From Desulfovibrio cuneatus DSM 11391 (GTDB lineage: Bacteria; Desulfobacterota; Desulfovibrionia; Desulfovibrionales; Desulfovibrionaceae), in NCBI RefSeq assembly GCF_000430005.1, contig NZ_AUCY01000025.1, positions 1 through 50,184 of the forward strand: 50,184 nt of DNA, given 5' to 3'. Positions 1-8,667 of the stretch are shown here, piece by piece (positions within the stretch are counted from its first letter, which is position 1; each line of letters begins with the position of its first letter). The notes below the pieces were generated by a model that worked only from the letters and a program-made list of their open reading frames with translations, had not been told where the DNA came from and did not search any database. Made by a program: the position numbers and the translations under genes.

Positions 1-629
1 TGCTGTCGCAAACCTTCGGGTAGTTGTTCCACCCCTTTCCCATCAATGGTCTTTGGTATTTCCCCTACTGCGCTTTCTCCATGAGGGGCACCAAAGGGGT
101 GCGAAATGCCTTTATGTGAAGCGCCGCCAGAGCTTGCCTCGGCCGCAGTAAATTCCAACCCCTGCGGGTCAATACAACTTACGGGGTCATCCACACAGTA
201 GTCGTACAAATCAGCATCGCCGCGCAAGTCGCGGGCAGGGTCTTGGGCGGTGAAGCGTCCGGTTTGCGGGTCATAGTCGCGGTAGCCGAAGCGCACGAAG
301 CCCGTGTGTTCATCCACCAGCCCACCCGCAAAACCGAGGGGAAACGACAGTTGCGGGAAGGAGTCACGCAGGACGTTACCAAAGCTATCGTAGGTAATTT
401 CCTTCACCATGCGCCCGTCTTCCGTGCTTAAGGTGCGGATGCTGCCCACCTGGTCGGCCCCGATGTGCAAAAATAGGGAGTCTGTGGCCCCTTGTGCTTG
501 GAACATTGGGGAATACTGATCCAGATTGCCGCGTTGAAAGCGCTCCTTAATGAAGGCCGCCCCCGTACCACTAATATTTACCCCGGTGGGAGCACGTTGG
601 CCCTTGTACTGGAATGTGTAGCGGGTTTT
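1..629 (-). pseudogene. RHS-repeat protein, truncated C-terminal core (tip fragment)
   Basis: Reading the minus strand leftward from 629 gives the end of an RHS/YD-repeat core: a DQVGSIRTL stretch, GNVLRDS, then FGYRDYDPQTGRFTAQDP followed by DLYDYCVDDP. This is the conserved core end after which RHS proteins carry a variable, often toxic, C-terminus. RHS proteins are large secreted or surface shell-forming proteins used in contact-dependent competition. The variable tip starts near plus position 150 and runs off the window. The same frame meets a TAG stop at 630-632, a few bases before a long inverted-repeat arm, and no large N-terminal part follows; the phosphate genes begin at 2513. I read this as a displaced tip left by recombination. 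A functional displaced cassette using an internal start is possible. The family is clear; whether it is expressed is unknown. Confidence 0.8.
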
Positions 630-639
630 CTATGGGTGT

Positions 640-1013
640 ACGAAGTTTTTTGCGGCGTGCCGTCGCGTCCTACCTCTTTTCTTCATTAGTTTGCCGCTCC
701 GCTAGGGTTAGGGGGCCCTTGTGCGGCCCCCTAACAACCCCACACCCACGGGGCTGCACCCCGTGACCCCGCTGGGCCAGTGGCCCGCGCTCAGGTAGAT
801 TTGTTCCGCTCACTCGAAGACTCGTACGCTGCACAAATATATTCGCGCGGGAGGGCACCGTGCTGCCTATAAGTAGGCTCGTCTAAGGTGGTGAAGCGGT
901 ACAGAGATGGCTAGTGCCACATAAGGTCATTGCCACGCAGGCAGGGAGTGCTGCAAAAGCGTTCCACACTCCGTATGAGTGGGCGGGCGCAGCAAAGCGC
1001 GCGTAGGGTGGGG
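640..1013. repeat. Left arm of long imperfect inverted repeat
   Basis: This stretch is inversely related to 1905-2282. A 52-bp block at 799-850 is perfectly complementary to 2075-2126, and 709-773 matches 2153-2218 with few differences. Shorter matched blocks continue inward (around 915-935 and 970-1010). The outer boundary lies next to the stop that ends the RHS frame. The arm itself holds GC-rich hairpins and no convincing gene. Together the arms bracket about 0.9 kb with a single AT-rich gene. Confidence 0.85.
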
Positions 1014-1117
1014 GTGACTCGAAGAATTACCTGTAAGGTGCGGCGAGGACGCCGCGATTTTACATACATACTGGGCAATTTCCCAGGATAGGAAAGTTTT
1101 TTGTACAATCAGATAAT

Positions 1118-1627
1118 TTACTCTTGGAGAAGTAATAAGCGTTGCAACTGCAATTGAACGTTGGTGACAATTTTTTGCTCTAATTCTTGGCGAGTAATAA
1201 GAAAATCTTTTAATTCAAAATCGATATTTTTCTTTGCATAGATATGTTCAACTAATTCATTACTCATTGCAGTTGCTTTTCCATACAAAACATCAACTTC
1301 CTTTGAAAGATCACTATCGAGCAATGGCTTAATTAATTTATACTTTTTTTCAATTTTGTTAAATCGTTCTGACACTTTGCTTACAGTATCTTTTTCACGC
1401 TTTGAATCAGAGAGATCAAAAGTTACGTCCTCTAGATTGGTTATTTCTGATAAGTTGGCGTGCAGTGTTGTATATCTATATTTAATCAAATCATTAATTG
1501 CCTTTTGGCTTTCGATTTTGCGTATATTACGGTTGTTGCTAAATGAAATTATTACATTAAATATACCTGTTAGCGCGGCTACAATTACAGCAGAAGAAAT
1601 CAGTATGTTAAATATTGTATTTTCCAT
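1118..1627 (-). CDS. Orphan small membrane protein with helical cytoplasmic tail, AT-rich
   Basis: I do not recognise this 169-residue protein. Residues about 4-28 form one hydrophobic segment, followed by a basic stretch (NNRNIRKIESQK) that would sit in the cytoplasm. The rest is charged, lysine- and glutamate-rich and probably all helical with coiled-coil character, ending in a leucine-rich LQLQRLLLLQE. The start is supported by a GGAGTG ribosome binding site about 8 bases upstream. Codon use is far more AT-rich than that of neighbouring genes, suggesting transfer. It lies alone between two long inverted-repeat arms and next to an RHS tip. That setting fits an immunity or defence-type accessory gene, but nothing in the sequence proves it. 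Confidence 0.7.
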   Translation of the reverse strand: MENTIFNILISSAVIVAALTGIFNVIISFSNNRNIRKIESQKAINDLIKYRYTTLHANLSEITNLEDVTFDLSDSKREKDTVSKVSERFNKIEKKYKLIKPLLDSDLSKEVDVLYGKATAMSNELVEHIYAKKNIDFELKDFLITRQELEQKIVTNVQLQLQRLLLLQE

Positions 1628-1904
1628 GCATTCACTCCGTTTTGTTTCTGTCTTTCAATAGTCAGAAGTGAAAGAAAAAGGCAACCTTTCTGATGTATCA
1701 AGATGTACGGATGTATGAAGCGCCTTCGGCAAATATGTGTACAAAATCAGTGAGTACTCGACACCTTTCCTCGTCATGCAGAATTGCCCGCATGCCCACT
1801 TATGCTAATTGCGATTATTAAATTAACACTTCCATGCTTTTTGAGAATGAACTTCTGTGGCAATTCCCATTGCTCCTTCGCCACCCTTATCAGACGAGCC
1901 TACC

Positions 1905-2282
1905 CATAGCCCCCCCTAGCCCACGCGCGCTTTGCTGCGCCCGCCCGCCCATACGGGGTGCGGTAGTTTTGGTGTTGCTAGCCAGATTCGAAGCAATTAC
2001 CTTTTGTGGCACAGCAATTAATTGCAGCAAGCAACCGATAAGCGCCATTACTCATTTCCAGCAGGGTGTACTCTCCGCGCGAATATATTTGTGCAGCGTA
2101 CGAGTCTTCGAGTGAGCGGAACAAATCTATCTGAGCGCGGGCCTCAGGCTTAGCGGGGTCACGGGGTGCAGCCCCGTGGGTGTGGGGTTGTTAGGGAGCC
2201 GCACAAGGGCCCCCTGACCCAAGCGGAGCGGAAGAATAAAGAGAAAAGAGGAATGGTGTGGCGCTTGCGCCGCAAAAAATTA
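1905..2282. repeat. Right arm of long imperfect inverted repeat
   Basis: Inverted counterpart of 640-1013, with its strongest block at 2075-2126. The outer end (2222-2282) also matches the reverse of 640-700, including an AGCGGAGCGG and a GCGCCGCAAAAAA segment. No gene is supported between 1628 and 2512: the plus-strand frame at 1834-2115 is only the repeat read through. Confidence 0.85.
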
Positions 2283-2442
2283 GCCTAACATCCTAAGAAT
2301 ACTGGATCCCTGCCTTCGCAGGGATGACAGTGCTTAGGCTGGGGTGGCGGCACGCCGTACAAAACTACGCGCTATCATATTGAAAATACTGGATCCATGC
2401 CTTTGCAGGGATGACGGCGGCTGGTGTGGCGGCACGCCGCAC
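2281..2442. repeat. Tandem pair of palindromic intergenic repeats
   Basis: Two direct copies, 2298-2360 and 2385-2442, each begin AATACTGGATCC, contain a small hairpin (ATCCCTGC with GCAGGGAT in the first copy) and end in a GGTGTGGCGGCACGCCG-type hairpin. The first copy is itself flanked by AGCCTAA and TTAGGCT. Short palindromes of the form 'ggatcc...gcagggatgac' are a widespread type of bacterial intergenic repeat. Confidence 0.75.
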
Positions 2443-2468
2443 TCTCTCACCCCCTCCCCCCTCTAAAC

Positions 2469-2498
2469 CAAAAAAGGGAGGGGAGGCCCCGCCTCCCC
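2469..2498 (-). terminator. Rho-independent terminator after phoU
   Basis: On the minus strand, downstream of the phoU stop, GGGGAGGC-GGG-GCCTCCCC forms a perfect hairpin. It is followed by TCCC and a run of six T. It would end the phoB-phoR-pstB-phoU transcript. Confidence 0.8.
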
Positions 2499-2512
2499 AT
2501 TCCCCCATTCTC

Positions 2513-3208
2513 TTATTGCCCCTGCGCTTCCGCATGTGTTTTATGCTTCAAGCTGGTGCCTTCCACCATAAAATACGCATGTTCCGCAATGTTGGCCGCA
2601 CGGCCATAAATCCTCGTTAACGCCCGCGCCACCAGCAATTGATGCATGGTATGCAATTGTCTGCCATAGCTGTTTGGTTCTGCGCTTTCCGGGCTTGGCA
2701 AGCTGTCATGCAGCAGCCGCACTTCCAGTTGTGTTACGTCGGCACTGCCCCTGCTTACCTGCAAGGCCAGTGGCATGTCTTCCTGCTGGAAGGCGGTAAG
2801 GGCGCTTTGCAGGGCACGCCGGGCCACCTGCATAAGCTCGCGCAGTTGCGGGCTGGTGCATTGGTCTTTGTCTTGTTGTATAAGCAACGCGCGTTCCGCA
2901 ATGCTTACCGCTTCATCCCCAATGCGTTCCAAATCTACTGCCATGCGCAGGGTGCTTACCAGAAAGCGCAAATCCCGTGCCACGGGCTGGGCGCGGGCCA
3001 GAATGGAAAGGGCAAGGCTGTCAATTTCATTTTCCAGGGCATTAATGGTGTGGTCGTGGTCAATAACCTGAACCGCCAGGGGGGTGTTGCCCTCTTCAAG
3101 GGCGATGCAGGCGCGTTCCACCGCTTCGCGTGCTTCTGCGCACATCACAAGCAGGCGGGTGCGCAGGTGGGTAAGCTGGGTGTGCAGGTGTGTGTCGTGT
3201 GCTGTCAT
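2513..3208 (-). CDS. phoU: Phosphate-specific transport system accessory protein PhoU
   Basis: PhoU is a cytoplasmic all-helical protein with two three-helix repeats. It represses Pho signalling when phosphate is plentiful by acting between the Pst transporter and PhoR. The 231-residue length is typical. Both repeats are visible, with the metal-binding type pattern in LALSILARAQPVARDLRFL and a matching LLVARALTRIYGRAANIAEHA. I place the start at MTAHDTH because an AGGAAGG binding site sits just upstream, inside the end of pstB; the longer open frame only overlaps pstB. It is the last gene of phoB-phoR-pstB-phoU, four bases after the pstB stop, and is followed by a terminator. A second, different PhoU-like protein (DUF47) occurs at 39901-40581. 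Confidence 0.93.
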   Translation of the reverse strand: MTAHDTHLHTQLTHLRTRLLVMCAEAREAVERACIALEEGNTPLAVQVIDHDHTINALENEIDSLALSILARAQPVARDLRFLVSTLRMAVDLERIGDEAVSIAERALLIQQDKDQCTSPQLRELMQVARRALQSALTAFQQEDMPLALQVSRGSADVTQLEVRLLHDSLPSPESAEPNSYGRQLHTMHQLLVARALTRIYGRAANIAEHAYFMVEGTSLKHKTHAEAQGQ

Positions 3209-3212
3209 GTGG

Positions 3213-3980
3213 TTACCCGAACCTTCCTGTAATGTAGTCTTCAGTTTGTTTTTTCGCGGGGCGCGTGAACAGGGTGTCGGTTTCGCCGTGTTCCACCAAC
3301 GTGCCCATGTAGAAAAAGGCTGTGTAGTCGGAAACACGCGCGGCCTGCTGCATGTTGTGCGTTACAATGATAATGGTCAAGTGGCTTTTCAGTTCGTGAA
3401 TGCTTTCTTCAATTTTTTGCGTGGCAATGGGGTCAAGGGCGCTGGCTGGTTCGTCCATAAGCAGTACTTCTGGTTCCACGGCCAGGGCGCGGGCAATGCA
3501 CAGGCGTTGCTGCTGCCCGCCGGAAAGCCCCAGGGCGGAAGCGTCCAGCCTGTCTTTTACTTCTTGCCAAATGGCGGCGCGTTTCAGCGCGGCTTCTACC
3601 CTGTCGCCTATTTCCGTTTGGTTTGCAAGGCCGTTTACCCGCAGGCCATAGGCCACATTTTCAAAAATGGTTTTGGGGAAGGGGTTGGGCCGCTGGAACA
3701 CCATGCCCACCCGGCGGCGCAACTCCACCACATCCAGGGAGGATGCATAAATATCTTGCCCGTCCAGCAGGATGCTGCCTTCCACCCGCGTGCCGGGAAT
3801 AAGGTCGTTCATTCTGTTGAGGCAGCGCAAAAAAGTACTTTTGCCGCAACCGGAAGGGCCAATGAGGGCTGTTACCTTATTGGAAGGAAAATCAAGGGAA
3901 ACATCATGCAAGGCATGATGCTTGCTGTAATAAAATTGTACATTTTTTGTTGTAATGCCAGTGTTTGATTGTGTGGTCAT
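3213..3980 (-). CDS. pstB: Phosphate ABC transporter ATP-binding protein PstB
   Basis: ATPase of the high-affinity phosphate importer, working on the cytoplasmic face of PstC-PstA. The 255-residue protein has Walker [10 protein letters not shown] near residue 40, the ABC signature LSGGQQQR, Walker B VLLMDEP and a following SALDP loop, with the PstB-typical [19 protein letters not shown] segment. The start MTTQSNTG is chosen because its ATG overlaps the phoR stop (ATGA) and a GGAGCGGAGCC site precedes it. It is separated from its membrane partners pstC and pstA, which lie on the opposite strand across the divergent promoter. This is unlike the usual pstSCAB-phoU order. Confidence 0.95.
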   Translation of the reverse strand: MTTQSNTGITTKNVQFYYSKHHALHDVSLDFPSNKVTALIGPSGCGKSTFLRCLNRMNDLIPGTRVEGSILLDGQDIYASSLDVVELRRRVGMVFQRPNPFPKTIFENVAYGLRVNGLANQTEIGDRVEAALKRAAIWQEVKDRLDASALGLSGGQQQRLCIARALAVEPEVLLMDEPASALDPIATQKIEESIHELKSHLTIIIVTHNMQQAARVSDYTAFFYMGTLVEHGETDTLFTRPAKKQTEDYITGRFG

Positions 3981-5722
3981 ATGGCTCCGCTCCCGATTAG
4001 GGGAAGTGTAAATAAAAATGCGGTGGCGGCGTTTTGGCTTGGGCTTTCCACCCAAATGCGCCCGTGCAGCCGCTCAACACTGTGCTTGCAAATGGCAAGG
4101 CCAAGGCCGCTGCCACCACCCCGGTGCTTTTCCACCCGGTAGAAACGTTCAAAAATACGGGGCTGGTCAGCCAGGGGAATGCCGGGGCCATTATCAGCCA
4201 CCATAAACAGGGCGTGGTCCCCGTGGGCTTGGCCTGTAACGGTTATGGTGCTGCCTTGGGGGGCATAGCGGCAGGCGTTTTCCAGGAGATTACGGAAAAT
4301 TTGCTCCAGCAGTTGCTTGTCTGCCTGCACTTGTACACCAGGGGAAAACGTAGCGGTTACCTGAAGGTCATTGGCCTGTATGGGGGCTTGCAGCATATTT
4401 AGTGCCGCATCAAATGCTTCTTGCGGGGCAATGGCTTCCTGGGCCGGGGCAAATGTTTCTGCCTCCAGCCGGGAAAGGGCCAGCAGCTCGTTCACCATGC
4501 TGCTAATAACCGTGCTGTGTTTATGAATAATGGTGGCAAAGCGTTTGCCGTCTTCCGGCATGTTTTCCATGTCTCTAAGGGTTTCCGCATAGCCTTGCAG
4601 GGCCGTGAGGGGGGTGCGCAGTTCGTGGGAAACATTGGCTACAAAGTCGCGGCGTATGGTTTCCAGGCGTTTAAGTTCTGTTACGTCATGGAACACTGCC
4701 ACAAGCCCCAATGAGGCAGCCGCCTGCTGGGCCGGGCGGGCCAGCAGCACCATAAACACGCTGCCATTGTGGGCGCGTACCTGCACCGTTTGGTTGGTAC
4801 CGTAATTTCCTGCGGTGGCCAGCAGGGCAGTCACGGCTTCCTGCAATTCCCGGCAGGGCACTGCTTCAATAATCTGCTTGCCATCGCAACGCTGGGCCGC
4901 AGGGAACAGGTGGGAAAATGCCCCGTTCATGCGGCGAATGCCCCCTGCCGGGGCAAGCACCAGCACCCCTTCGGCCATGGTTTCCAGAATGGCGTTTAAC
5001 TGGGCTGTTTGGTCGGCCTCTGCCTGCACAAATTCTTCCAGCGACTGGGCCATGCGGTTTACAGCGTGGGCCAGGGGCATAAATTCCTGCCCAGGCAGCT
5101 TGTGCAGGCGGCGGGAAAATTTACCCTGTGAAATACCTTCAACAATGTGCACCATACCGGAAAGGGATTTTTCCAGCCGGGCGGAGAACACCCAGGCCAG
5201 CAGCAGGGAAAGGGCCACAATGCCCCCGGCAGCCAGGGAAAGGCCCTGTAACTGCCCTTCCACCTGTTGGCTTACCCCGGCAAAAGGCGTGGCAAGGCGC
5301 ACAATGGTGCCATCTTTTTGCAGGAAGGCGGCATACACCAATTCTGTTTGCAGGGTATTGCTAAAGCGCGTGGCAAAGCCTTGCCCTTGCTGCACTGCCT
5401 GAATGACTTCCGGGCGGTCTGCGTGGTTGTCTGTTTCACGGGTATTTTTGGCGTCGGAGTCGGCCAGCACTGCCCCGGTGGCATCCAGCAGGGTAAGGCG
5501 AATGTGGGTACGCACCACCGCTTCCAGTGCTGCATTTTTACTGTCTTTGGTGTGCAGCAGGGCTTCCACCAGCAGGGCTTCCTGGGCAAGGCGGTTGTAT
5601 GCTTCCTGCAACAGGGCCTCATGCAGCATGGGGCGTATGTACAGCAGGGGGAACAAAAGCCCCACTGCGGCTACCGCAAGAAAACAGCTAAATAGCCGGA
5701 ACCGGAATGAGCGGAATTTCAT
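3977..5722 (-). CDS. phoR: Phosphate regulon sensor histidine kinase PhoR
   Basis: Membrane sensor kinase that phosphorylates PhoB in phosphate starvation. In its 581 residues I see a first membrane segment (about 9-30), an extracytoplasmic region of some 130 residues, a second segment (about 163-182), a HAMP linker, a PAS-like region (about 243-350), and the kinase core: VSHELRTP with the phospho-acceptor His near 366, N-box [18 protein letters not shown], and [10 protein letters not shown]. The extracytoplasmic domain is larger than in E. coli PhoR, which has almost none, and resembles the longer PhoR type. Start by AAGGAA before ATG; nine bases separate it from phoB. Its stop overlaps the pstB start. 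Confidence 0.93.
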   Translation of the reverse strand: MKFRSFRFRLFSCFLAVAAVGLLFPLLYIRPMLHEALLQEAYNRLAQEALLVEALLHTKDSKNAALEAVVRTHIRLTLLDATGAVLADSDAKNTRETDNHADRPEVIQAVQQGQGFATRFSNTLQTELVYAAFLQKDGTIVRLATPFAGVSQQVEGQLQGLSLAAGGIVALSLLLAWVFSARLEKSLSGMVHIVEGISQGKFSRRLHKLPGQEFMPLAHAVNRMAQSLEEFVQAEADQTAQLNAILETMAEGVLVLAPAGGIRRMNGAFSHLFPAAQRCDGKQIIEAVPCRELQEAVTALLATAGNYGTNQTVQVRAHNGSVFMVLLARPAQQAAASLGLVAVFHDVTELKRLETIRRDFVANVSHELRTPLTALQGYAETLRDMENMPEDGKRFATIIHKHSTVISSMVNELLALSRLEAETFAPAQEAIAPQEAFDAALNMLQAPIQANDLQVTATFSPGVQVQADKQLLEQIFRNLLENACRYAPQGSTITVTGQAHGDHALFMVADNGPGIPLADQPRIFERFYRVEKHRGGGSGLGLAICKHSVERLHGRIWVESPSQNAATAFLFTLPLIGSGAI

Positions 5723-5731
5723 TGGATTTCC

Positions 5732-6415
5732 TTATTTTTCTTTAAAGCGGTAGCCAACACCACGAACAGTTTCCAGCAGTTCTGCCGCTTCTCCCAGTTT
5801 GGCCCGCAGGCGGCGCATGTGGGTATCAACGGTGCGGGCATAGCCTTCAAACTGGTAGCCCCACACGCTGTTGAGCAATTGTTCCCGGCTGCAAACTTGC
5901 CCTGCGTGGCGCATAAGGTATTCAAGCAGGCGAAATTCTGTTACAGTAATGTCAAGGGGAACCCCATTGAAGTGGGCTGTGTGCGCTTCCGGGTGCAGGG
6001 CAAGGCCATGGCGTTCCAGTGCCCCGGTGGGTGCTTCGGCTGTGTGGCGTTGCAGTACATTGCGCACCCGCAGTAGCAGTTCACGCACGCTGAAGGGCTT
6101 TACCACATAATCTGCCGCGCCCAGTTCAAGCCCCACAACCCTGTCCATTTCCTCGCCTTTGGCCGTTAGCATAATAACAGGGGTGGCGGCAACTTCCGGC
6201 TTTTGGGCCAGTGCCTTGAGCACGCCAAAACCATCCAGCCCCGGCAGCATCACATCAAGTAACACCAGGTGCGGCTTGCGCTGCTGTACAAGGGCAAGTC
6301 CTTTTTTTCCATCTTCGGCACTTATGGTGGCATACCCGGCTTTTTGCAGGTTGTAGGCCAACAGTTCCCGAATGTCGTTTTCGTCTTCAATAATACAAAC
6401 CAGTTGCTTTTCCAT
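5732..6415 (-). CDS. phoB: Phosphate regulon response regulator PhoB
   Basis: OmpR/PhoB-family transcription factor of 227 residues. The receiver domain has IIEDENDIREL (acidic pocket), LLDVMLPGLDG with the phospho-acceptor Asp, and MLTAKGEE plus VVKPFSV (switch Thr/Lys). The C-terminal winged helix includes VTEFRLLEYLM, SREQLLNSVWG and TVDTHMRRLRAKLG, followed by VRGVGYRF. When phosphorylated it should activate pst genes at Pho boxes such as the one near 6545-6584. Start MEKQLV is preferred (GGAG about 10 bases upstream); an ATG 14 codons earlier is possible. First gene of the minus-strand pho operon, divergent from pstS. Confidence 0.94.
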   Translation of the reverse strand: MEKQLVCIIEDENDIRELLAYNLQKAGYATISAEDGKKGLALVQQRKPHLVLLDVMLPGLDGFGVLKALAQKPEVAATPVIMLTAKGEEMDRVVGLELGAADYVVKPFSVRELLLRVRNVLQRHTAEAPTGALERHGLALHPEAHTAHFNGVPLDITVTEFRLLEYLMRHAGQVCSREQLLNSVWGYQFEGYARTVDTHMRRLRAKLGEAAELLETVRGVGYRFKEK

Positions 6416-6544
6416 GCTATGGCTCCATGCAAACACGTGGGCGGTGAACGGTTCCACTTGTTAGGCTAAGGCAACATTTAGGACGTGTTTGCGACAATCT
6501 TGTGAAGGCAGTGTGTCATTTCTGTTACAACTATCGTATTTTTT

Positions 6545-6584
6545 TTGTCACACAACAGTACGTTTTTTGTCACCGTTTTGCCAC
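6545..6584. promoter_or_regulatory. Pho-box-like direct repeats between phoB and pstS
   Basis: TTGTCAC-CGTT-TTGCCAC at 6567-6584 has the 7-4-7 arrangement of a Pho box (two half-sites 11 bp apart). Another TTGTCAC lies at 6545-6551, exactly 22 bp (two periods) upstream. The site sits about 80-115 bp before the pstS start and about 150 bp from phoB, so it could serve one or both divergent operons. The match to the enteric consensus is my reading of the sequence. Confidence 0.65.
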
Positions 6585-6661
6585 ATTCAAATCGCATATA
6601 TTTCTCACATGCAGCAAATACCGCTGTACATCACTTGTAAAAAATTCAAAGGGAGTTCTGT

Positions 6662-7498
6662 ATGTCACTACAATCTTTCATGAAAAAGACGCTGTTCACC
6701 CTGCTTTTGGGGGCTACTACCCTGGCAACCCCCGCTTTTGCCAAAGAAGAAATTGTGATTAACGGTTCTACCACCGTGCTGCCAGTTATGCAAAAGGCTG
6801 CGGAAAGCTACATGGCCATTAATAATGATGTGGACCTGGTGATTTCCGGTGGCGGTTCTGGCAACGGCATTAAAGCCCTTACCGATGGCCTGTGCCAGAT
6901 TGCCATGTCTTCCCGCGATATGAAAGATAACGAGCGTGAGCTTGCCAAGAAAAAGGGTGTAGACCCGGTGCGTATTGCTGTGGCAGTGGATGCCCTGTTG
7001 CCTGTGGTGCACCCCTCCAACCCGGTGAAGTCCCTTACCCTTGAACAACTGCGCGGCATGTATGCTGGTGAAATTACCAACTGGAAGCAAGTGGGCGGGC
7101 CAGACAAGACCATTGCCGTGATTTCCCGCGACACCTCTTCCGGCACGTACGAATCATGGAACGATTTGGTCATGAACAAGGTGAAAGTAGCGCCTTCTGC
7201 CCTGCTTCAGGCTTCCAACGGGGCTGTTGTGCAGGCTGTTTCCAAAAACCCTAACGCCATTGGCTACATTGGTTTTGGCTACCTGGATAAAAGCGTGAAA
7301 GGGCTGGATATTGGCAGCATCAAGGCCACTGCGGAAACCGCCCTGGCCCGCCAATGGCCTGTGGCACGTGAACTGTTCCTGTTCACCAACGGGCAGCCCA
7401 CCGGCAATACCCAAAAGTTCATTGAATACCTGCTTGACCCGCAAAAAGGCCAAAAGGCCGTGGCTGAAGTGGGCTTTATTCCCCTGCCCAAGAAGTAG
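6662..7498 (+). CDS. pstS: Phosphate-binding periplasmic protein PstS
   Basis: Periplasmic receptor delivering phosphate to PstCA. A cleavable signal peptide is clear (basic MKKT, hydrophobic core, TPAFA followed by KEE; cleavage near residue 27). The mature part begins with INGSTTVLP and carries ISGGGSGNGIKAL, IAMSSRDM and ISRDTSSGTYESW, the phosphate-contact motifs of the family. At 278 residues it belongs to the shorter PstS type. ATG is preceded by GGGAG at a good distance. First gene of pstS-pstC-pstA, downstream of a Pho-box-like site. A string of hairpins (7560-7712) separates it from pstC and may reduce read-through, which would make the binding protein more abundant than the membrane parts. 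Confidence 0.94.
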   Translation: MSLQSFMKKTLFTLLLGATTLATPAFAKEEIVINGSTTVLPVMQKAAESYMAINNDVDLVISGGGSGNGIKALTDGLCQIAMSSRDMKDNERELAKKKGVDPVRIAVAVDALLPVVHPSNPVKSLTLEQLRGMYAGEITNWKQVGGPDKTIAVISRDTSSGTYESWNDLVMNKVKVAPSALLQASNGAVVQAVSKNPNAIGYIGFGYLDKSVKGLDIGSIKATAETALARQWPVARELFLFTNGQPTGNTQKFIEYLLDPQKGQKAVAEVGFIPLPKK

Positions 7499-7559
7499 CC
7501 CGCTGTTTGGTGGTATTCTAAGAAAAGAGCATTATGCACGGGTTTTACTTGCTTTCATT

Positions 7560-7712
7560 GGGGACGCTGTCCCCTAGCCCCTGCAAGGGGCGTGACGCCC
7601 CTTGACCCCCATTTGCGCTTACGATCCAGCGTTGCGGGAAAGTAAGCGCTGATGCGGGTTCCAAGGGCATCATGCCCTTGGCGGAGGGGGCTGGGGAGGC
7701 AGAGCCCCCCCA
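7560..7712. repeat. Modular GC-rich hairpin repeat, copy R1
   Basis: A chain of short hairpins: GGGGAC-gct-GTCCCC, then CAAGGGGCG-tga-CGCCCCTTG, then a central pair GCGCTTAC (7615-7622) with GTAAGCGC (7642-7649), then CAAGGGC with GCCCTTG, then a GGGGAGGCAGAGCCCCCCC end. The reverse complement aligns throughout with R4 (48686-48839), except that the central hairpin differs. It lies between pstS and pstC. Confidence 0.8.
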
Positions 7713-7761
7713 AGTAAAAAGAGTAATAGCACTAGGCTAATTGGCCCAAAAAGGATTTCCC

Positions 7762-8667
7762 ATGGGTTCTTCCTCATCACTCAGCGCCCTGCACAGGGAA
7801 AAAGCCGCCCACTGGTTACTGGCAGGGGTGGCTTGTACTGCCTTGTGCGTGCTGTGCGCCATTATGATTTTTCTGTTTGCCGAAGGGCTGCCCCTGTTTT
7901 TTGAATACAGTCCGGTGCAGTTTTTTGGTGGCAAGTTCTGGTACCCCACCTCTGAACCACCGGAGTTCGGTATTCTTGCCCTGCTGGCAGGTTCTGTAAG
8001 CGTTATGCTGCTTGCCACCGCCATTGCCGCGCCGTTGGGGGTGCTTACCGCAGCCTACCTTACGGAAATAGCCCGGCCCGCAGTGCGCCGCGTGGTAAAG
8101 CCCTTTGTGGAACTGCTGGCCGCGCTGCCTTCCGTGGTTATTGGCTTTTTCGGTATGGTGGTGGTTGCCCCGTGGATGCAGGAAACCTTTGGCCTGAACA
8201 CCGGGCTGAACCTGCTGAACGCCGCCCTGATGCTGGCGTTTATGAGTGTGCCCACCATTTGCTCCATTGCGGAAGATGCGCTGTTCGCCGTGCCCCGGTC
8301 CTTGCGGGAAGCTTCCCTGGCGCTGGGGGCCACCCGGTGGGAAACCACGTTCCGGGTGGTGCTGCCTGCGGCCCTTTCCGGCATTGGCACGGCCCTTATG
8401 CTGGGCATGTCCCGTGCCATTGGGGAAACCATGGTGGTACTTATGGTGGCAGGCGGTGCAGCCATGCTGCCGGGTTCCATTTTCGACCCGGTGCGCCCTA
8501 TGCCTGCTTCCATTGCGGCTGAAATGGCGGAAGCCCCGTTCCGGGGGGAACATTACCACGCCCTGTTTGCCATTGGCCTGGTGCTGTTCCTGTTTACCCT
8601 GTGTTTTAACCTGGCTGCCAGCTTTATTGCTGAACGCTACAAGCAAACCGGGAGTTCTGCCCTGTGA
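7762..8667 (+). CDS. pstC: Phosphate ABC transporter permease PstC
   Basis: Inner-membrane permease (301 residues) with about six membrane segments. It has the binding-protein-dependent permease motif in SLREASLALGATRWETTFRVVLPAALSG, the EAA loop that contacts PstB. PstC-specific features are the long periplasmic loop after the first segment (FGGKFWYPTSEPPEFGILALL) and ALPSVVIGFFGM. Start ATG at 7762 follows AAAGGA; the frame upstream of it opens only on TTG. Its stop overlaps the pstA start, so the two are translationally coupled. Confidence 0.93.
   Translation: MGSSSSLSALHREKAAHWLLAGVACTALCVLCAIMIFLFAEGLPLFFEYSPVQFFGGKFWYPTSEPPEFGILALLAGSVSVMLLATAIAAPLGVLTAAYLTEIARPAVRRVVKPFVELLAALPSVVIGFFGMVVVAPWMQETFGLNTGLNLLNAALMLAFMSVPTICSIAEDALFAVPRSLREASLALGATRWETTFRVVLPAALSGIGTALMLGMSRAIGETMVVLMVAGGAAMLPGSIFDPVRPMPASIAAEMAEAPFRGEHYHALFAIGLVLFLFTLCFNLAASFIAERYKQTGSSAL

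Noticed and set aside
911-2115. Two short frames, one in each inverted-repeat arm, sharing a RALCCARP segment
   Set aside because: They share the peptide only because the arms are inverted copies; flanking residues, lengths and ends do not agree.
3084-3968. Plus-strand frame of 294 codons opposite pstB and phoU
   Set aside because: Shadow of two well-supported genes; no domain and no binding site.
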